The translations under genes and the position numbers were made by a program. Under the pieces are notes generated by a model. That model saw nothing but the letters and a program-made list of their open reading frames with translations, did not search any database and was not told the DNA's origin. Positions 17,958-26,841 of a stretch of DNA of 64,000 bases are shown piece by piece (positions within the stretch are counted from its first letter, which is position 1; each line of letters opens with the position of its first letter). Origin of the DNA: Anaerolineae bacterium (GTDB lineage Bacteria > Chloroflexota > Anaerolineae > Aggregatilineales > Phototrophicaceae); contig JAJEBE010000058.1 of assembly GCA_022822545.1 (NCBI GenBank), positions 1-64,000 on the forward strand, in the 5' to 3' direction.

Positions 17958-19294
17958 AAGCTTTCGTTCGGCTTCAGCTTGCTTTCCAGCAGTTCAAGCG
18001 CGGCAGCGGGCAAAACGGCGGCGATATCCAGTTGCCGATCTTCTTGTATCGCCGGCAAGCTCAATTCGTCGCCGTGCAGGCGGTACAGGTCCCACAGGCT
18101 TTGATTGCGCCGGTCTCTGCGCGCTTGAGCGATGCCGCTTTCGGTCAGTCGCCAGCCGGCGCCAGCCTCCATGATATGCCCGGCCGCCCGCAATTGGCGC
18201 AAGCCGGATTCGATGCTGCTGGCGCGCACGCCGCGGATGAAGTCGTCGGGCGCCGGATAATCCTCGGCCCCGTGCGACAGGGCGTAGCGGTAGAGATCGC
18301 GCAGCGTGTTAATGGCGGCGAAACGCCGGCGATTCGCTCGTTGACGCAAGCGGCTCCAGAGCAAGCCGCGGCCGGGCGCCAGCGTGATGGAAAACAGGAC
18401 CAGCAAGAAGGATACGACGATGATCATGGGACCGGTGGGTATATCGCTATCCAGCGCGCTGACAACGGCGCCGACGGCGCCAGCGAAAGCGCCAAAAACA
18501 GCGGCCAGTATGACCATCTGGTCGAGCGATTGCGTCCACTGCCGGGCGGCGATGCCGGGCGCGATCAACATGCCGGCCATCAGAATCACGCCGGCCAACT
18601 GCAAGCCAAGCACGACCGCGACCACGATCAGCGTCGACAGCAGCGCGTTAATCAGGCCGATGCGGTAGCCATTGGCGCCGGCGAATTCCGGATCGAAGGC
18701 GACGAGCTTAAATTCCTTCCAAAGCAGCGCGACCGTAAGCAGGACAAAAATGCCGACCGCGCTGACCAGGGTCACATCGCTTTCGATGATGGCGGCGGCT
18801 TGCCCGAATATGAAGTGATCCAGCCCGGCCTGGCTGGCGTCGGGGATGGACTGGATATAGGTCAGCAAAGCGATGCCGGCGGCGAACCAGGCGACCAGAA
18901 CGATACCCATGGCGGTATGCTGCTTGAGGCGGGTGGTATGCAAGATGGCGGACAAGAAGCGCAAGCCAAGCCAACTGGCGATGCCAGCGCCGATGAGCAG
19001 CCAGCTCAGCTCCCGACCCGCGAGAAGGAAGGCGATCGCCACGCCGGGCAGGGCCGCGTGGGAAAGCGCGTCGCCCAGCAAGCTCTCTTGACGCAGCACG
19101 GCGAAGCTGCCCAAAACCCCGCTGAGCAAGCCTAGGACAGCGCCGCCCAGCGCGACTACGCGCACGGTGTAGGTGAAGCGCATATCGAACAATAGCTGGC
19201 TTAGAGGAATGAATAGCGCGCCCAGCAGAACGATCCCGCCGATGATGGACCAGACGCGCTTGTCAGCCGCGCTCAGCGTCAGGCGCGCCACCAT
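17954..19294 (-). CDS. Metal (Mn/Zn/Fe) ABC permease with winged-helix tail
   Basis: The 446-residue permease shows the ABC-3 pattern: GGAVLGLLSGVLGSFAVLRQ, LLGDALSHAALPGVAIAFLL, TAMGIVLVAWFAAGIALL and LIAPGIAARQWTQSL. Residues from about 325 form a soluble tail with TLRDLYRYALSHGAEDYPAP and GLRQLRAAGHIMEAGAGWRL, which looks like an iron-dependent-repressor-type winged helix. I start it at ATG 19294, where it overlaps the ATPase stop as TGATG; the longer frame to 19435 runs inside the ATPase gene. It forms the membrane channel with the following permease. Confidence 0.9.
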   Translation of the reverse strand: MVARLTLSAADKRVWSIIGGIVLLGALFIPLSQLLFDMRFTYTVRVVALGGAVLGLLSGVLGSFAVLRQESLLGDALSHAALPGVAIAFLLAGRELSWLLIGAGIASWLGLRFLSAILHTTRLKQHTAMGIVLVAWFAAGIALLTYIQSIPDASQAGLDHFIFGQAAAIIESDVTLVSAVGIFVLLTVALLWKEFKLVAFDPEFAGANGYRIGLINALLSTLIVVAVVLGLQLAGVILMAGMLIAPGIAARQWTQSLDQMVILAAVFGAFAGAVGAVVSALDSDIPTGPMIIVVSFLLVLFSITLAPGRGLLWSRLRQRANRRRFAAINTLRDLYRYALSHGAEDYPAPDDFIRGVRASSIESGLRQLRAAGHIMEAGAGWRLTESGIAQARRDRRNQSLWDLYRLHGDELSLPAIQEDRQLDIAAVLPAAALELLESKLKPNESL

Positions 19295-20088
19295 CAGCCT
19301 CCGGCCGCGCCCGCCAGCAGACCGCCGTTCAGGTTGGTCACGCGGCCGCCATAGGTCCGGCGCAGGTTCTCGGCCGTGAAGACGGCGGCGGTCGGTCCCG
19401 CGGCGATGACTTCGACATTCAGCAGCGTCAGCCAATCGAAGTAATGCGCGACCGTCTGCAAGTCATGGTGAACGACAAGCACCGTTTTGCCGCGCTTGTT
19501 CAAGGCCTGCAAAATATAGACGATGGCGTTTTCCGTGACGGCGTCTACCGCGGCGAAGGGTTCATCCATGAAGTAGATCTGCGCGTCTTGCACCAGGGCG
19601 CGGGCGAGAAATGTTCGTTGCTGCTGCCCGCCGGAAAGCTGGCTGATCTGCCGATCAAGAAAATCGACCAAGCCCACCTGCTCCAGAGCGTGGAGTGCCA
19701 GCTCCCGTTCGCGTTTGCCCGGGCGGCGAAACCATCCCAGTTTGCCGTATAGTCCCATGGTGACCACATCAAGCACGGTTGTCGGGAAGTCCCAGTCGAC
19801 GCTGCCGCGCTGGGGCACATAACCGACCAGGGAGCGCGCTTGTTCGTAGGGTGCGCCATAAAACATGACCGTGCCAGCCGCCCGCGGTATCAAGTTGAGG
19901 GCAGCTTTGATCAAGGTGCTTTTGCCGGCGCCATTGGGTCCGACTATGCCCATGAGCACGCCTTCGGGCACATCCAGGTCAATATCCCAAATAGCGGGTT
20001 TTTCCTGATAGGCGACCGTCAGATCATCGACGGAGAGCGCGATCGGCGGCGACTCTTGCGGGTCGCTTCGGTCAGCTTGATCAGGCAT
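19294..20088 (-). CDS. Metal ABC transporter ATP-binding protein
   Basis: This 264-residue ATPase has Walker [10 protein letters not shown], a Q-loop in [12 protein letters not shown], signature [17 protein letters not shown] and Walker [13 protein letters not shown], followed by a switch His in VLVVHHDL. The [16 protein letters not shown] segment is typical of Mn/Zn importers. ATG 20088 overlaps the binding-protein stop by eight bases (ATGCCTGA); starts further upstream lie inside that gene. Confidence 0.94.
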   Translation of the reverse strand: MPDQADRSDPQESPPIALSVDDLTVAYQEKPAIWDIDLDVPEGVLMGIVGPNGAGKSTLIKAALNLIPRAAGTVMFYGAPYEQARSLVGYVPQRGSVDWDFPTTVLDVVTMGLYGKLGWFRRPGKRERELALHALEQVGLVDFLDRQISQLSGGQQQRTFLARALVQDAQIYFMDEPFAAVDAVTENAIVYILQALNKRGKTVLVVHHDLQTVAHYFDWLTLLNVEVIAAGPTAAVFTAENLRRTYGGRVTNLNGGLLAGAAGG

Positions 20089-21109
20089 CGCAGTCCACAT
20101 TCCAAATGTCGTCTGGCGGCTGCGGCGCAAGCGATTCGGGCCAATCTTTGATCTCAACATCAACACCCATGCAGCGATAAGATTGCATGATGGTCAGCGC
20201 GTTTTGCGCCAGCATGCCGATGTAAGCGCCGCCGAAGCTGCCTGGATCGTCCATGGCATCGCCGTAGAGTTCGCGCAGGCCTATGCGCGCTTGGCCGCCT
20301 TGGGCGCGAACGGCTTCAATGACCGCTTCGATGGTATCGGGCGGGATGCTGCTTTCGACGAATAAGACGGGAATCTCGTTGGCGATGACAAAATCGACGG
20401 TCTCCTGAATATCGCCGACGCCGGCTTCGTCTTCGGTGCTCAAGCCTTGAATCGCTTGCATCCGCCAGCCAAAGGCGGCGCCGAAATACTGAAAGGCGTC
20501 GTGAGATGTCACCAGGTAGCGCTGCCCCTCGGCGATAGAGCGCAAGCCGGCGTCAGCCCAGGCGTAGAGCAGATGCAGCTGTTCGATATAGGCGGCGGCG
20601 TTGGCCTGATAGGTCGCCGCGTTAGCCGGATCAAATTCGGCCAGGGCATCGGCCAGGTCCGCCGCGGTGAGTTGCCAGTTGAGCGGATCAAACCAGAAAT
20701 GCGGGTCGTCTACGTTCATCAGCGTATCCGACAAGTCGAATCCGCCGATGATAAAACCGGCGTCCCTGACCGGCGCGCTCAAGGCGTAGGTCTGTATGCC
20801 CTGCTCCGCCAGCGCGGCGAAAACCGTGTCAAACTGTCCTTCGAGGTGCAAGCCGCTGTAGACGACCATTTCGGCCTGGTTCATGGCGACGATATCGGAC
20901 TCGGTGGGCTGATAAAGATGGGGGTCGACGCCGGCGCCCATCAACGCAGTAAGCTCAATGTTATCCAGCCCGTCAGTCAGTATCCGCATCAAATCAGCCG
21001 CCTGCGTAGTGGTGGCGACTATACTGCGCCGATCTTCATCGCCGAAGGTGGACGATGTGACAAGCAGCAGGCAGGCAAATGCCAACAATTTTAGTGTGTG
21101 CAAAAGCAA
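20081..21109 (-). CDS. Metal-binding lipoprotein-like substrate-binding protein (TroA/ZnuA/MntA family)
   Basis: A 342-residue cluster A-I metal-binding protein. Residues 1-23 are a signal peptide without a clear lipobox. Metal ligands are visible as His in [15 protein letters not shown], His in [12 protein letters not shown], and later Glu ([11 protein letters not shown]) and Asp residues. The C-terminal sequence carries paired Cys residues (YRCMGVD and WNVDCDA). The start is TTG 21109, supported by AGGAG eight bases upstream. It is first in the operon, and the promoter dyad suggests Mn/Fe-responsive repression. The exact metal cannot be decided. Confidence 0.92.
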   Translation of the reverse strand: MLLHTLKLLAFACLLLVTSSTFGDEDRRSIVATTTQAADLMRILTDGLDNIELTALMGAGVDPHLYQPTESDIVAMNQAEMVVYSGLHLEGQFDTVFAALAEQGIQTYALSAPVRDAGFIIGGFDLSDTLMNVDDPHFWFDPLNWQLTAADLADALAEFDPANAATYQANAAAYIEQLHLLYAWADAGLRSIAEGQRYLVTSHDAFQYFGAAFGWRMQAIQGLSTEDEAGVGDIQETVDFVIANEIPVLFVESSIPPDTIEAVIEAVRAQGGQARIGLRELYGDAMDDPGSFGGAYIGMLAQNALTIMQSYRCMGVDVEIKDWPESLAPQPPDDIWNVDCDA

Positions 21110-21151
21110 GGCTAGGTCTCCTGTACTGGTATTTTAGCGACATTAACTATA

Positions 21152-21180
21152 TTTTTAGACTAACTTAAAAATCTTGTCAA
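21152..21180 (-). promoter_or_regulatory. Promoter with DtxR/MntR-like dyad for the metal ABC operon
   Basis: On the minus strand TTGACA (21180-21175) is followed 17 bases later by TAAAAA. The 20-bp dyad TTTTTAGACTAACTTAAAAA (21152-21171 on the plus strand) fills the spacer and covers the -10. It resembles the TTTAGGnnAnCCTAAA type of box bound by DtxR/MntR regulators, with perfect six-base outer arms and a degenerate centre. This geometry fits repression when metal is plentiful. Confidence 0.6.
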
Positions 21181-21194
21181 GGGGTTGAAGCAAA

Positions 21195-21869
21195 TTGGAT
21201 CAGATCGCTCCTTTTCAAGTGTATAATTCCGTCAACTCTGTCACAAGAAACTTGCTCGGCAGGATGATCGAGCTCCGAAGTCGAAGAACGCGGGGAGAGC
21301 CAGGTGTGGATTATTACGATAACGAGGAGAATGTAGAACAATATATTCGAATGGCAACTGGCTACGATGGCGAAATGCTTATTGATGCGCTTAGGAAGTA
21401 TCTGCCGGATGGGTCCAAGCTGCTGGAATTAGGAAGTGGACCGGGTAAAGATCTGCTACTGCTGAGTGAGCACTATCAAGCAACCGGTTCTGATTCATCG
21501 GCGATATTCGTCGAGCGGCTAAGGAAACTCAATCCAGGTATCAAGGTCAGGCAGCTAGACGCCATTATGATGAACACGGACGAGCGCTATGATGGCATCT
21601 ACTCCAACAAAGTGCTTATTCATTTATCGCGGGATGAGTTGCCAGGCTCGTTCGAGCGTCAAGCGCGAGTTCTCAAAACGGGCGGGATCGCGCTGCATTC
21701 ATTCTGGTACGGTGATGGAGAAGTTGAACATCAAGGACTGCGCTTTGTGTACTACCGCGAAGACAGTTTAAGGGCTTTGATCGGGCGAGGTTATGAGATT
21801 TTGGAATGCAATCGCTATACCGAGATAGAGCCCGATGATTCAATGTATATGGTATTGCGGAAGCGCTGA
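21195..21869 (+). CDS. Class I SAM-dependent methyltransferase
   Basis: The 224-residue protein has a seven-strand methyltransferase core: motif I KLLELGSGPGKDLLLLSEH (about residues 73-91), ATGSDSSAIFVERLRK for the acidic binding residue, and YDGIYSNKVLIHLSRDELPG with RVLKTGGIALHSFW downstream. The substrate is unknown. TTG 21195 is the likely start, with AGGGG nearby. The gene reads more AT-rich than its neighbours and stands alone, divergent from the metal operon, so it may be acquired. Confidence 0.85.
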   Translation: MDQIAPFQVYNSVNSVTRNLLGRMIELRSRRTRGEPGVDYYDNEENVEQYIRMATGYDGEMLIDALRKYLPDGSKLLELGSGPGKDLLLLSEHYQATGSDSSAIFVERLRKLNPGIKVRQLDAIMMNTDERYDGIYSNKVLIHLSRDELPGSFERQARVLKTGGIALHSFWYGDGEVEHQGLRFVYYREDSLRALIGRGYEILECNRYTEIEPDDSMYMVLRKR

Positions 21870-21895
21870 ATCAGCGCCTAGGCAGGCAGACCGCT

Positions 21896-22828
21896 TTACC
21901 ACAAAAGCCAGCGTCGCTTCTTGGGCGGCGCTAATCCATGTGTCAGCGTCGTCAAGCCGCCGCCAAGGGCGGAGAACATCGGCCGTTGCTCGGCGAACAA
22001 CTGCTCGATGCCGCGCATCGAAACGCGTCGGTTCACCATTTCGAAGAAAGCGCCTTCCCGACGCATGAGCGCCATCGTTGCCTCGCGCGTCAGGTCGCTT
22101 TCCCATTTCCAGCCTTCGGGGAAGAAATAGTAGTAGTAGGTGTAGGTCGCGGCGGTATTGACGCTGACCGCGCGATTGTTATAACTCCAGAGGTCTTCGC
22201 CCGTCTGCCCCGCCATCTCCGCCATCAGGACCAGGGCGGAAGTGGCGGAAAACTGCGCGGCGTATGTCTCCTTTGCGCCATCAATATCAACGATGCCTTT
22301 GAAGTAGCCCTCGGGATGGATATGCGCGTCCACCAGGCGACGAAAGATATCAGCCGCGGGCTGAAAGCTCGCTTCCTCTTCGCGCAGGATGCCAGCCGCC
22401 ATGGATACAGCCGCCAGCCAGCTCAAGCGCAGAGGACAGGCGGCGTCGCCCGATTGCAGAATGCCCGGCGCCCGGCGCCCGATCATGCTTAGGTTCGCTT
22501 CCGTCGCCGATTGCCAACGCGGATGCTTGCGCAGCATGGCCATGACTGACAGCCAGCCGAGTTGGCGTTTCATCGACGGCAGATCCAGGCTTGGGAGGTC
22601 GCCGAAGTCTTGTGCTTCTAAGGCCGCTACGGCGGCGGCGCCGGCGCGGGCATCGTGGTGAAACAGGTAGTTCAAGGCGAGTAGCTGCGCCGCTTCCAGC
22701 GGGTCCGGCGGCCGGCTGTCGAGCAGGGGCAAAGCATCGCGCAGGGGCTCGCGATCAAGATTGTCACGCGCCAATTGCAGGTCACTCTCGGCGAAATACA
22801 GGCCGGCGCTTCGCGTCATCATCGGCAT
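21896..22828 (-). CDS. Alginate-lyase/heparinase-like alpha-toroid protein
   Basis: The 310-residue product resembles the C-terminal part of alginate-lyase superfamily proteins (alpha/alpha toroid), seen in DAHIHPEGYFKGIVDIDG, the AAQFSATSALVLMAEMAGQTG helix and EDLWSYNNRAVSVNTAATY. It lacks a signal peptide and is shorter than secreted lyases, so a cytoplasmic or unusual location is possible. The start is uncertain: ATG 22828 is used, with an in-frame TTG at 22834. It follows two surface-type proteins and may belong to their operon. The activity is not established. Confidence 0.6.
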   Translation of the reverse strand: MPMMTRSAGLYFAESDLQLARDNLDREPLRDALPLLDSRPPDPLEAAQLLALNYLFHHDARAGAAAVAALEAQDFGDLPSLDLPSMKRQLGWLSVMAMLRKHPRWQSATEANLSMIGRRAPGILQSGDAACPLRLSWLAAVSMAAGILREEEASFQPAADIFRRLVDAHIHPEGYFKGIVDIDGAKETYAAQFSATSALVLMAEMAGQTGEDLWSYNNRAVSVNTAATYTYYYYFFPEGWKWESDLTREATMALMRREGAFFEMVNRRVSMRGIEQLFAEQRPMFSALGGGLTTLTHGLAPPKKRRWLLW

Positions 22829-22858
22829 CGACAAGCTCGTTTTCAGGCTTTCAACAGT

Positions 22859-23560
22859 CTACCACTGCTCATCATGATCAGTGAAGACAGGCGGCGAGCC
22901 TTGCCCGGGCTCTTTTGTCAGCCGGGGCGACAGCGATTCGTCTTGAGCGCGCGCTGCCGGGGAAATGCCGCTCATCTCGGTGCCTGGTGGCGCGGATGCC
23001 TTCGCCCGCCGGCGCCGGCGAAGCAAAAGCGCGACCACCAGAGAGCCGAGCAGCGACATCACTATGATCAGGGCCGCGGTGAAGCCGCCGGCGACAAGCA
23101 AGGTCTGGACCGCGTCGGCGTCCAGCGTCGCCAGACCCGTCAAGATGTTTGGCGCTGCCGCCACCGTCAGAGGCTTGGCGCCGAAATCAATCCGCGCCGG
23201 GGCGGCCCCGGGCTGAACGCTGGCCGCGGCCACTGTCGGGGAGGTCGCATTGTACTCACTGCTACTAATAATAAGGCCATAGTCGCCGGCGAGCAATTGG
23301 TCGAAACAGAGCAGGCCGTCAGAGGCGTAGGGCGAATCTTCCAGCAACTGCGAACGGATGGTGACGTCACGCTCGTCAAGCAAGCTGGCCGCGATGCCGC
23401 GCGCGATCGGCGTTTCTGTCCCGGCGCGCCGACCATCTTCGTCCTGGTCGACGTATGCCAGCAGGCAGATCTGGCCGGTGTCCTGGGCGCCCGCGGTAAG
23501 AAATGCAAGCGCCAGAAAAGCCAAAGCTAGCGCGCGCCTGAAAGGCCGGGCCCGGCGCAT
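22859..23560 (-). CDS. Exported SdrD B-like domain protein with C-terminal membrane anchor
   Basis: Residues 1-25 are a signal peptide. Residues 30-130 form a Cna/SdrD-B-like beta domain opening with ICLLAYVDQDEDGRRAGTET, the calcium-binding-type D-x-D-x-D-G motif. A membrane helix (TAALIIVMSLLGSLVVALLL) at about 160-180 is followed by RRRRR and a 50-residue charged tail inside. It is a diverged partner of the next gene, with which it overlaps by one base. Confidence 0.75.
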   Translation of the reverse strand: MRRARPFRRALALAFLALAFLTAGAQDTGQICLLAYVDQDEDGRRAGTETPIARGIAASLLDERDVTIRSQLLEDSPYASDGLLCFDQLLAGDYGLIISSSEYNATSPTVAAASVQPGAAPARIDFGAKPLTVAAAPNILTGLATLDADAVQTLLVAGGFTAALIIVMSLLGSLVVALLLRRRRRAKASAPPGTEMSGISPAARAQDESLSPRLTKEPGQGSPPVFTDHDEQW

Positions 23561-24396
23561 CAGCGGCCCCGCAGGAAGAGCGAGACAACCATGCCGCTGG
23601 CGAAGACAAGGCCGGCAATAACCATGACAACCAGCCCGCTTAATTCGCGCAGCAGCCCGGCCGATCCGTCGGACGGCGCCGTTTCGATGCCCGCCTCGGG
23701 GTCAAGCGCGGGGGCGGCCGCCCTTGCCAGCCCGGGCCTGGCGCTAAACTCCAGCGACAAATTGCCGCCAGAGCGCAAGTCCAGCCACAAGCTGGCGGCG
23801 CCGCTGATGCCGTAACCTGCCGGCGGCAGCGCCTCCAGCCGATACAGTCGCCGTCCCAGATCGCGCAGGCAATAAGGCTCCGATTCGCCATCGGTCGTAT
23901 AGTGCAGTTGCTCGATACCGGCGGCATCAAAAAGGATAATTTCGCCCGCTCCCAGTTTGGTCTCGTCCGGTTCCCTCATGCCATTTTGATTCTGGTCGGC
24001 GAACATGACAAAGCAAATTTGCGGGCTAAGGTTGGCCGGGTCCATCATCGGCACGGAGGCCTCGACAACCGGCGCCGCGGAATGCCCATCGGCGGCGATT
24101 GTTCTTGGCATCACCTCTTCGCTTTCCGCCGCGCTCTCCGCCTCTTCCTGGTCTAGGTCTTCCTCATCGACTGGGGCCGCGTCCGGAATCACGAGCAGGA
24201 GTTGACCGATTTGCAAATAGGCGTCCGGGTCCAGGTTGTTCAGGGTCAACAGTTGGTCCAGAGTGACGCCATAGGCATTGGCGATGGAGATCAAGGTTTC
24301 GCCGGCGGCTACGGTGTGGATGAGGTCGTCGGTCTCTTGAGCGCGCAGCGGCATCAGCGCCGAGAGACAGATTAACATGAGGCTTAGGCGACGCAA
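23560..24396 (-). CDS. LysM and SdrD B-like domain surface protein
   Basis: After a short signal peptide, residues 27-71 are a LysM domain (HTVAAGETLISIANAYGVTL, then LNNLDPDAYLQIGQLLLVI) that should bind peptidoglycan. An acidic linker leads to an SdrD-B-like domain (ICFVMFADQNQNGMREPDE, about 128-150), and a membrane helix with RGR ends the protein. It starts at TTG 24396 with GGAGA six bases upstream and has an extended -10 promoter. A C-terminal anchor and a LysM domain together suggest a wall-bound, membrane-tethered role. Confidence 0.85.
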   Translation of the reverse strand: MRRLSLMLICLSALMPLRAQETDDLIHTVAAGETLISIANAYGVTLDQLLTLNNLDPDAYLQIGQLLLVIPDAAPVDEEDLDQEEAESAAESEEVMPRTIAADGHSAAPVVEASVPMMDPANLSPQICFVMFADQNQNGMREPDETKLGAGEIILFDAAGIEQLHYTTDGESEPYCLRDLGRRLYRLEALPPAGYGISGAASLWLDLRSGGNLSLEFSARPGLARAAAPALDPEAGIETAPSDGSAGLLRELSGLVVMVIAGLVFASGMVVSLFLRGR

Positions 24397-24439
24397 ATGC
24401 TGTCTCCATTAGGGTATGCTCGGGCGCATAGTAACTCGG

Positions 24440-24447
24440 ATTATATC
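24440..24447 (-). promoter_or_regulatory. Extended -10 promoter for the LysM operon
   Basis: On the minus strand TGATATAAT (24448-24440) is a perfect extended -10 with TATAAT at 24445-24440. No good -35 is visible, as expected for this class. It is formed at the edge of an ACCACAAAGG-type repeat. Confidence 0.6.
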
Positions 24448-24475
24448 ACCACAAAGGGCACAAAGGACACAAAGA
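24446..24475. repeat. ACCACAGAG-family dispersed repeat
   Basis: CACCACAAAGGGCACAAAGG followed by ACACAAAG is a degenerate copy of the family also present at 41024, 42033, 42065, 43223, 43959, 50851, 53350 and 61376. Confidence 0.8.
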
Positions 24476-25284
24476 TTGGGAGTGGTGAACTTCAAGGATA
24501 CAGGACATATTCTAAATTCCATGCCGGGGGATTCACTACTCCCGTTGTTATTGGCATTATGGCAGTCTTTGCGGGCGGCCTTGGGATCTGTCGGCGGTTG
24601 AATGGAGGGATTAGGAGTAAGTGCGAGATTATCAAGTAGTTTATGATTGGTTAGGAGTTTGGCCGACATTGTCCGTTTGTCGGACATGGGAAAACTCTTT
24701 TCGGACAAAGTCGCGATTTGTCGGCCGGGCAGATTTCTGCGCCAGCGGGGAAGGGTACGTTGGTTGATGCCTGTCAGCAGGGGGACGGCGATGATGTCGT
24801 CATGGATATTGGGCAGGTTCATGGCGCGGCGTTTTCACAGTCTGAGAAGTATCTGGTACTGGGCATGGCGGTTCTCGGTTGTTTGGGATTGGAGTTGTTA
24901 TAGCACAAATGTTCTGAAATGCAAGGGCTGAAGGCGGCGATTTTGAGGCGCGGCGAAAATCGTGGATATGCCGCTCGTTTCCCCCGCCCCCTGCTGCTAT
25001 CTTAGTAAGTTTAAGAAAGTCATGCGACAATCCGAGGAATCGTGTAGAGGAGACTCTTGAGCCGCCCGGACGCAAAATGGCGATGTTGCGGGCGATCCAA
25101 GGATCGCCCCTACAGATTTCGCATAATGAAGATCACCGAACTTTTTCGCATGACTTACTTGCGCTTGCTTCTATGGCGAGCAGCCCCAAAATGAGGGACG
25201 GGGAGATTTCGTCGTTTTGAGGTCTCTCCCTCTCGGGGAGGGATTTAGCGTGGAGGGAGGCTCCAGGCAATTCACCACTCCCAA
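24476..25284. repeat. Noncoding island of nested inverted repeats
   Basis: The 940-base gap between divergent genes holds no credible gene. TTGGGAGTGGTGAA (24476-24489) and its exact reverse complement (25271-25284) bound it; a near copy, TTCACTACTCCC (24532-24543), can also pair with the left arm. Inside are GGCCGACA/TGTCGGCC (24661-24668 and 24719-24726) enclosing TGTCCG-TTTGT-CGGACA (24670-24686). AAGTCATGCGA/TCGCATGACTT (25017-25027 and 25146-25156) encloses the GGGCGATCC-AA-GGATCGCCC hairpin at 25090-25114. Short open frames here consist largely of translated repeat and have no homology I recognise. It may be the remains of a mobile element. Confidence 0.6.
25090..25114. repeat. CGCCCCTAC-type palindromic repeat
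   Basis: GGGCGATCC-AA-GGATCGCCC followed by CTACA is a perfect nine-pair hairpin with the family tail CGCCCCTAC. Confidence 0.8.
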
Positions 25285-25355
25285 AAGATTTAATATTAAG
25301 AATCACCACGCCTTAGCATAAGCCAGCGCGGACAATGTCGGCTAGAATTGGGGGC

Positions 25356-26825
25356 ATGAGACTTGCCTGCTTCTGTTTGCTCCTGCAGTTGTTCTTTGCC
25401 TCTGCCGCCGGGGCGCAACCACGAGAGATCAACACCGACGACGCGCGTATTGAGCACGACGGCTTAATCAGCGGGCGGCTTGATGACGATAATCCGCGCG
25501 ATGTCTATTATGTCGATGGGCTGCGCGGAGAGGTGATACGCTTCGAGCTGAGCGCGGCAGATGGGGACCTGGACCCGGTCCTCAGCGTCTTTGACGACAG
25601 CGGGCAGTTGGCGCTTTATCGAGATGACAGCGCCGGCACGACGGGCGTCACTCAAGACCTGACCATGGAAAGGACCGGGCGCTATTTTGTCGTGGTCGGG
25701 CGCTTCGGCTACAGCCTGGGCCTTACAGCCGGCGCGTACAACTTAAATATGACGCGCAAGGGCGTCTTATCCGAGCGGGGCAGCACGCTGCGCTACGGCG
25801 ATTCTGTCATCGGGACGATCAGCGATACCAACGCCGAGGTCTATTACACCTTTCAAGCGGAACAAGGCGACATCCTGACGATCTCCATGGTGCGCTCGTC
25901 CGGCACGCTCGATCCCTTTTTGCGCGTCGTCGATGGGGACCGCTTCGTAGTCGCCGAGAACGATGACCGGCACAGCGAAACCCGCAATGCGCGCATTGAC
26001 GCGCTTGTCATCGAACGCGGCGGCACCTATATCGTGATGGCAACGCGCTATGACGACAGCTCGGGCAGCTTCGTGCTGAGCATTGAAGAAGCGGAACACA
26101 GCGGCACCGGCAGCAGCCGCCAAGCGCCCCTGCCTATCGGTTATGGAGAAACGCGGACCTCGACGCTGAATCACGAGCAATATGAGCGCTTCTACGCCTT
26201 CGAGGCTTCGGCCGATGATCTGATCACGATCGATATGGAGCGCGGCGGCGGCGGCGATCTGGACAGCTATCTCATTTTAGCGGACGACGCCTTCAGGCCT
26301 ATCGCCGAGGATGATGACGGCGGCGAAGGGCAAAACGCCAGGATCGTCGATTACCGCATCCCGAACGATGGCAAGTATCACATCATCGCCACGAGATATG
26401 ATGGCGGAGGCGGCACGACAATTGGCGAATTTCAGATCCGCCTGGAAATCCTTGACGATCCCTTAATCGACATCCCGCCCGGCACGGTAAGCCTGGAATT
26501 CGGCACAAGCGTCAACGGCAAGATCAACGAAGAGAACCAGCAGGACATCTATGCTTTCTATGGCCGGCGCGGCGAGGTCGTCTCCATATCCATGACCCGC
26601 GTGGACGGCAATCTGGACGCGCTGCTTGAATTGCTGAACGGGGCGCAGGAAGTCGTCACGCGCAATGACGACCGTGCTGGCAACGACCAGAACGCGCTGA
26701 TCGACCATTTCGCGCTGCCCGCGACCGGCACGTATTACATCCGCGCCCGGCGCTATGCAGGCAGTGATGGCGACCCGAATACAGCTGGCAGTTATGTGTT
26801 GGTCTTGGCGGAGCGGGCCGGTTGA
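25356..26825 (+). CDS. Secreted protein with four pre-peptidase C-terminal (PPC-like) domains
   Basis: A signal peptide (LACFCLLLQLFFASAAGAQ) is followed by four PPC-type beta-sandwich repeats of about 110-120 residues. Each shows the pattern DVYYVDGLRGEVIRFEL, then DLDPVLSVFDDSGQL and a closing TGRYFVVVGRF; later copies read EVYYTFQAEQGDILTISM, ERFYAFEASADDLITIDM and DIYAFYGRRGEVVSISM. There is no catalytic domain, which is unusual because PPC domains normally accompany secreted enzymes. ATG 25356 gives the cleanest signal peptide; ATG 25335 is an alternative. It probably acts outside the cell as an adhesion or binding protein. Confidence 0.85.
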   Translation: MRLACFCLLLQLFFASAAGAQPREINTDDARIEHDGLISGRLDDDNPRDVYYVDGLRGEVIRFELSAADGDLDPVLSVFDDSGQLALYRDDSAGTTGVTQDLTMERTGRYFVVVGRFGYSLGLTAGAYNLNMTRKGVLSERGSTLRYGDSVIGTISDTNAEVYYTFQAEQGDILTISMVRSSGTLDPFLRVVDGDRFVVAENDDRHSETRNARIDALVIERGGTYIVMATRYDDSSGSFVLSIEEAEHSGTGSSRQAPLPIGYGETRTSTLNHEQYERFYAFEASADDLITIDMERGGGGDLDSYLILADDAFRPIAEDDDGGEGQNARIVDYRIPNDGKYHIIATRYDGGGGTTIGEFQIRLEILDDPLIDIPPGTVSLEFGTSVNGKINEENQQDIYAFYGRRGEVVSISMTRVDGNLDALLELLNGAQEVVTRNDDRAGNDQNALIDHFALPATGTYYIRARRYAGSDGDPNTAGSYVLVLAERAG

Positions 26826-26841
26826 TGCCGGCGGGTGGTTT

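Noticed and set aside
24409..24822. 137-codon open frame on the minus strand in the repeat island
   Set aside because: It is largely translated repeat (NLCVLCALCGDI-type sequence), has no homology I recognise and lies in a region of inverted repeats.
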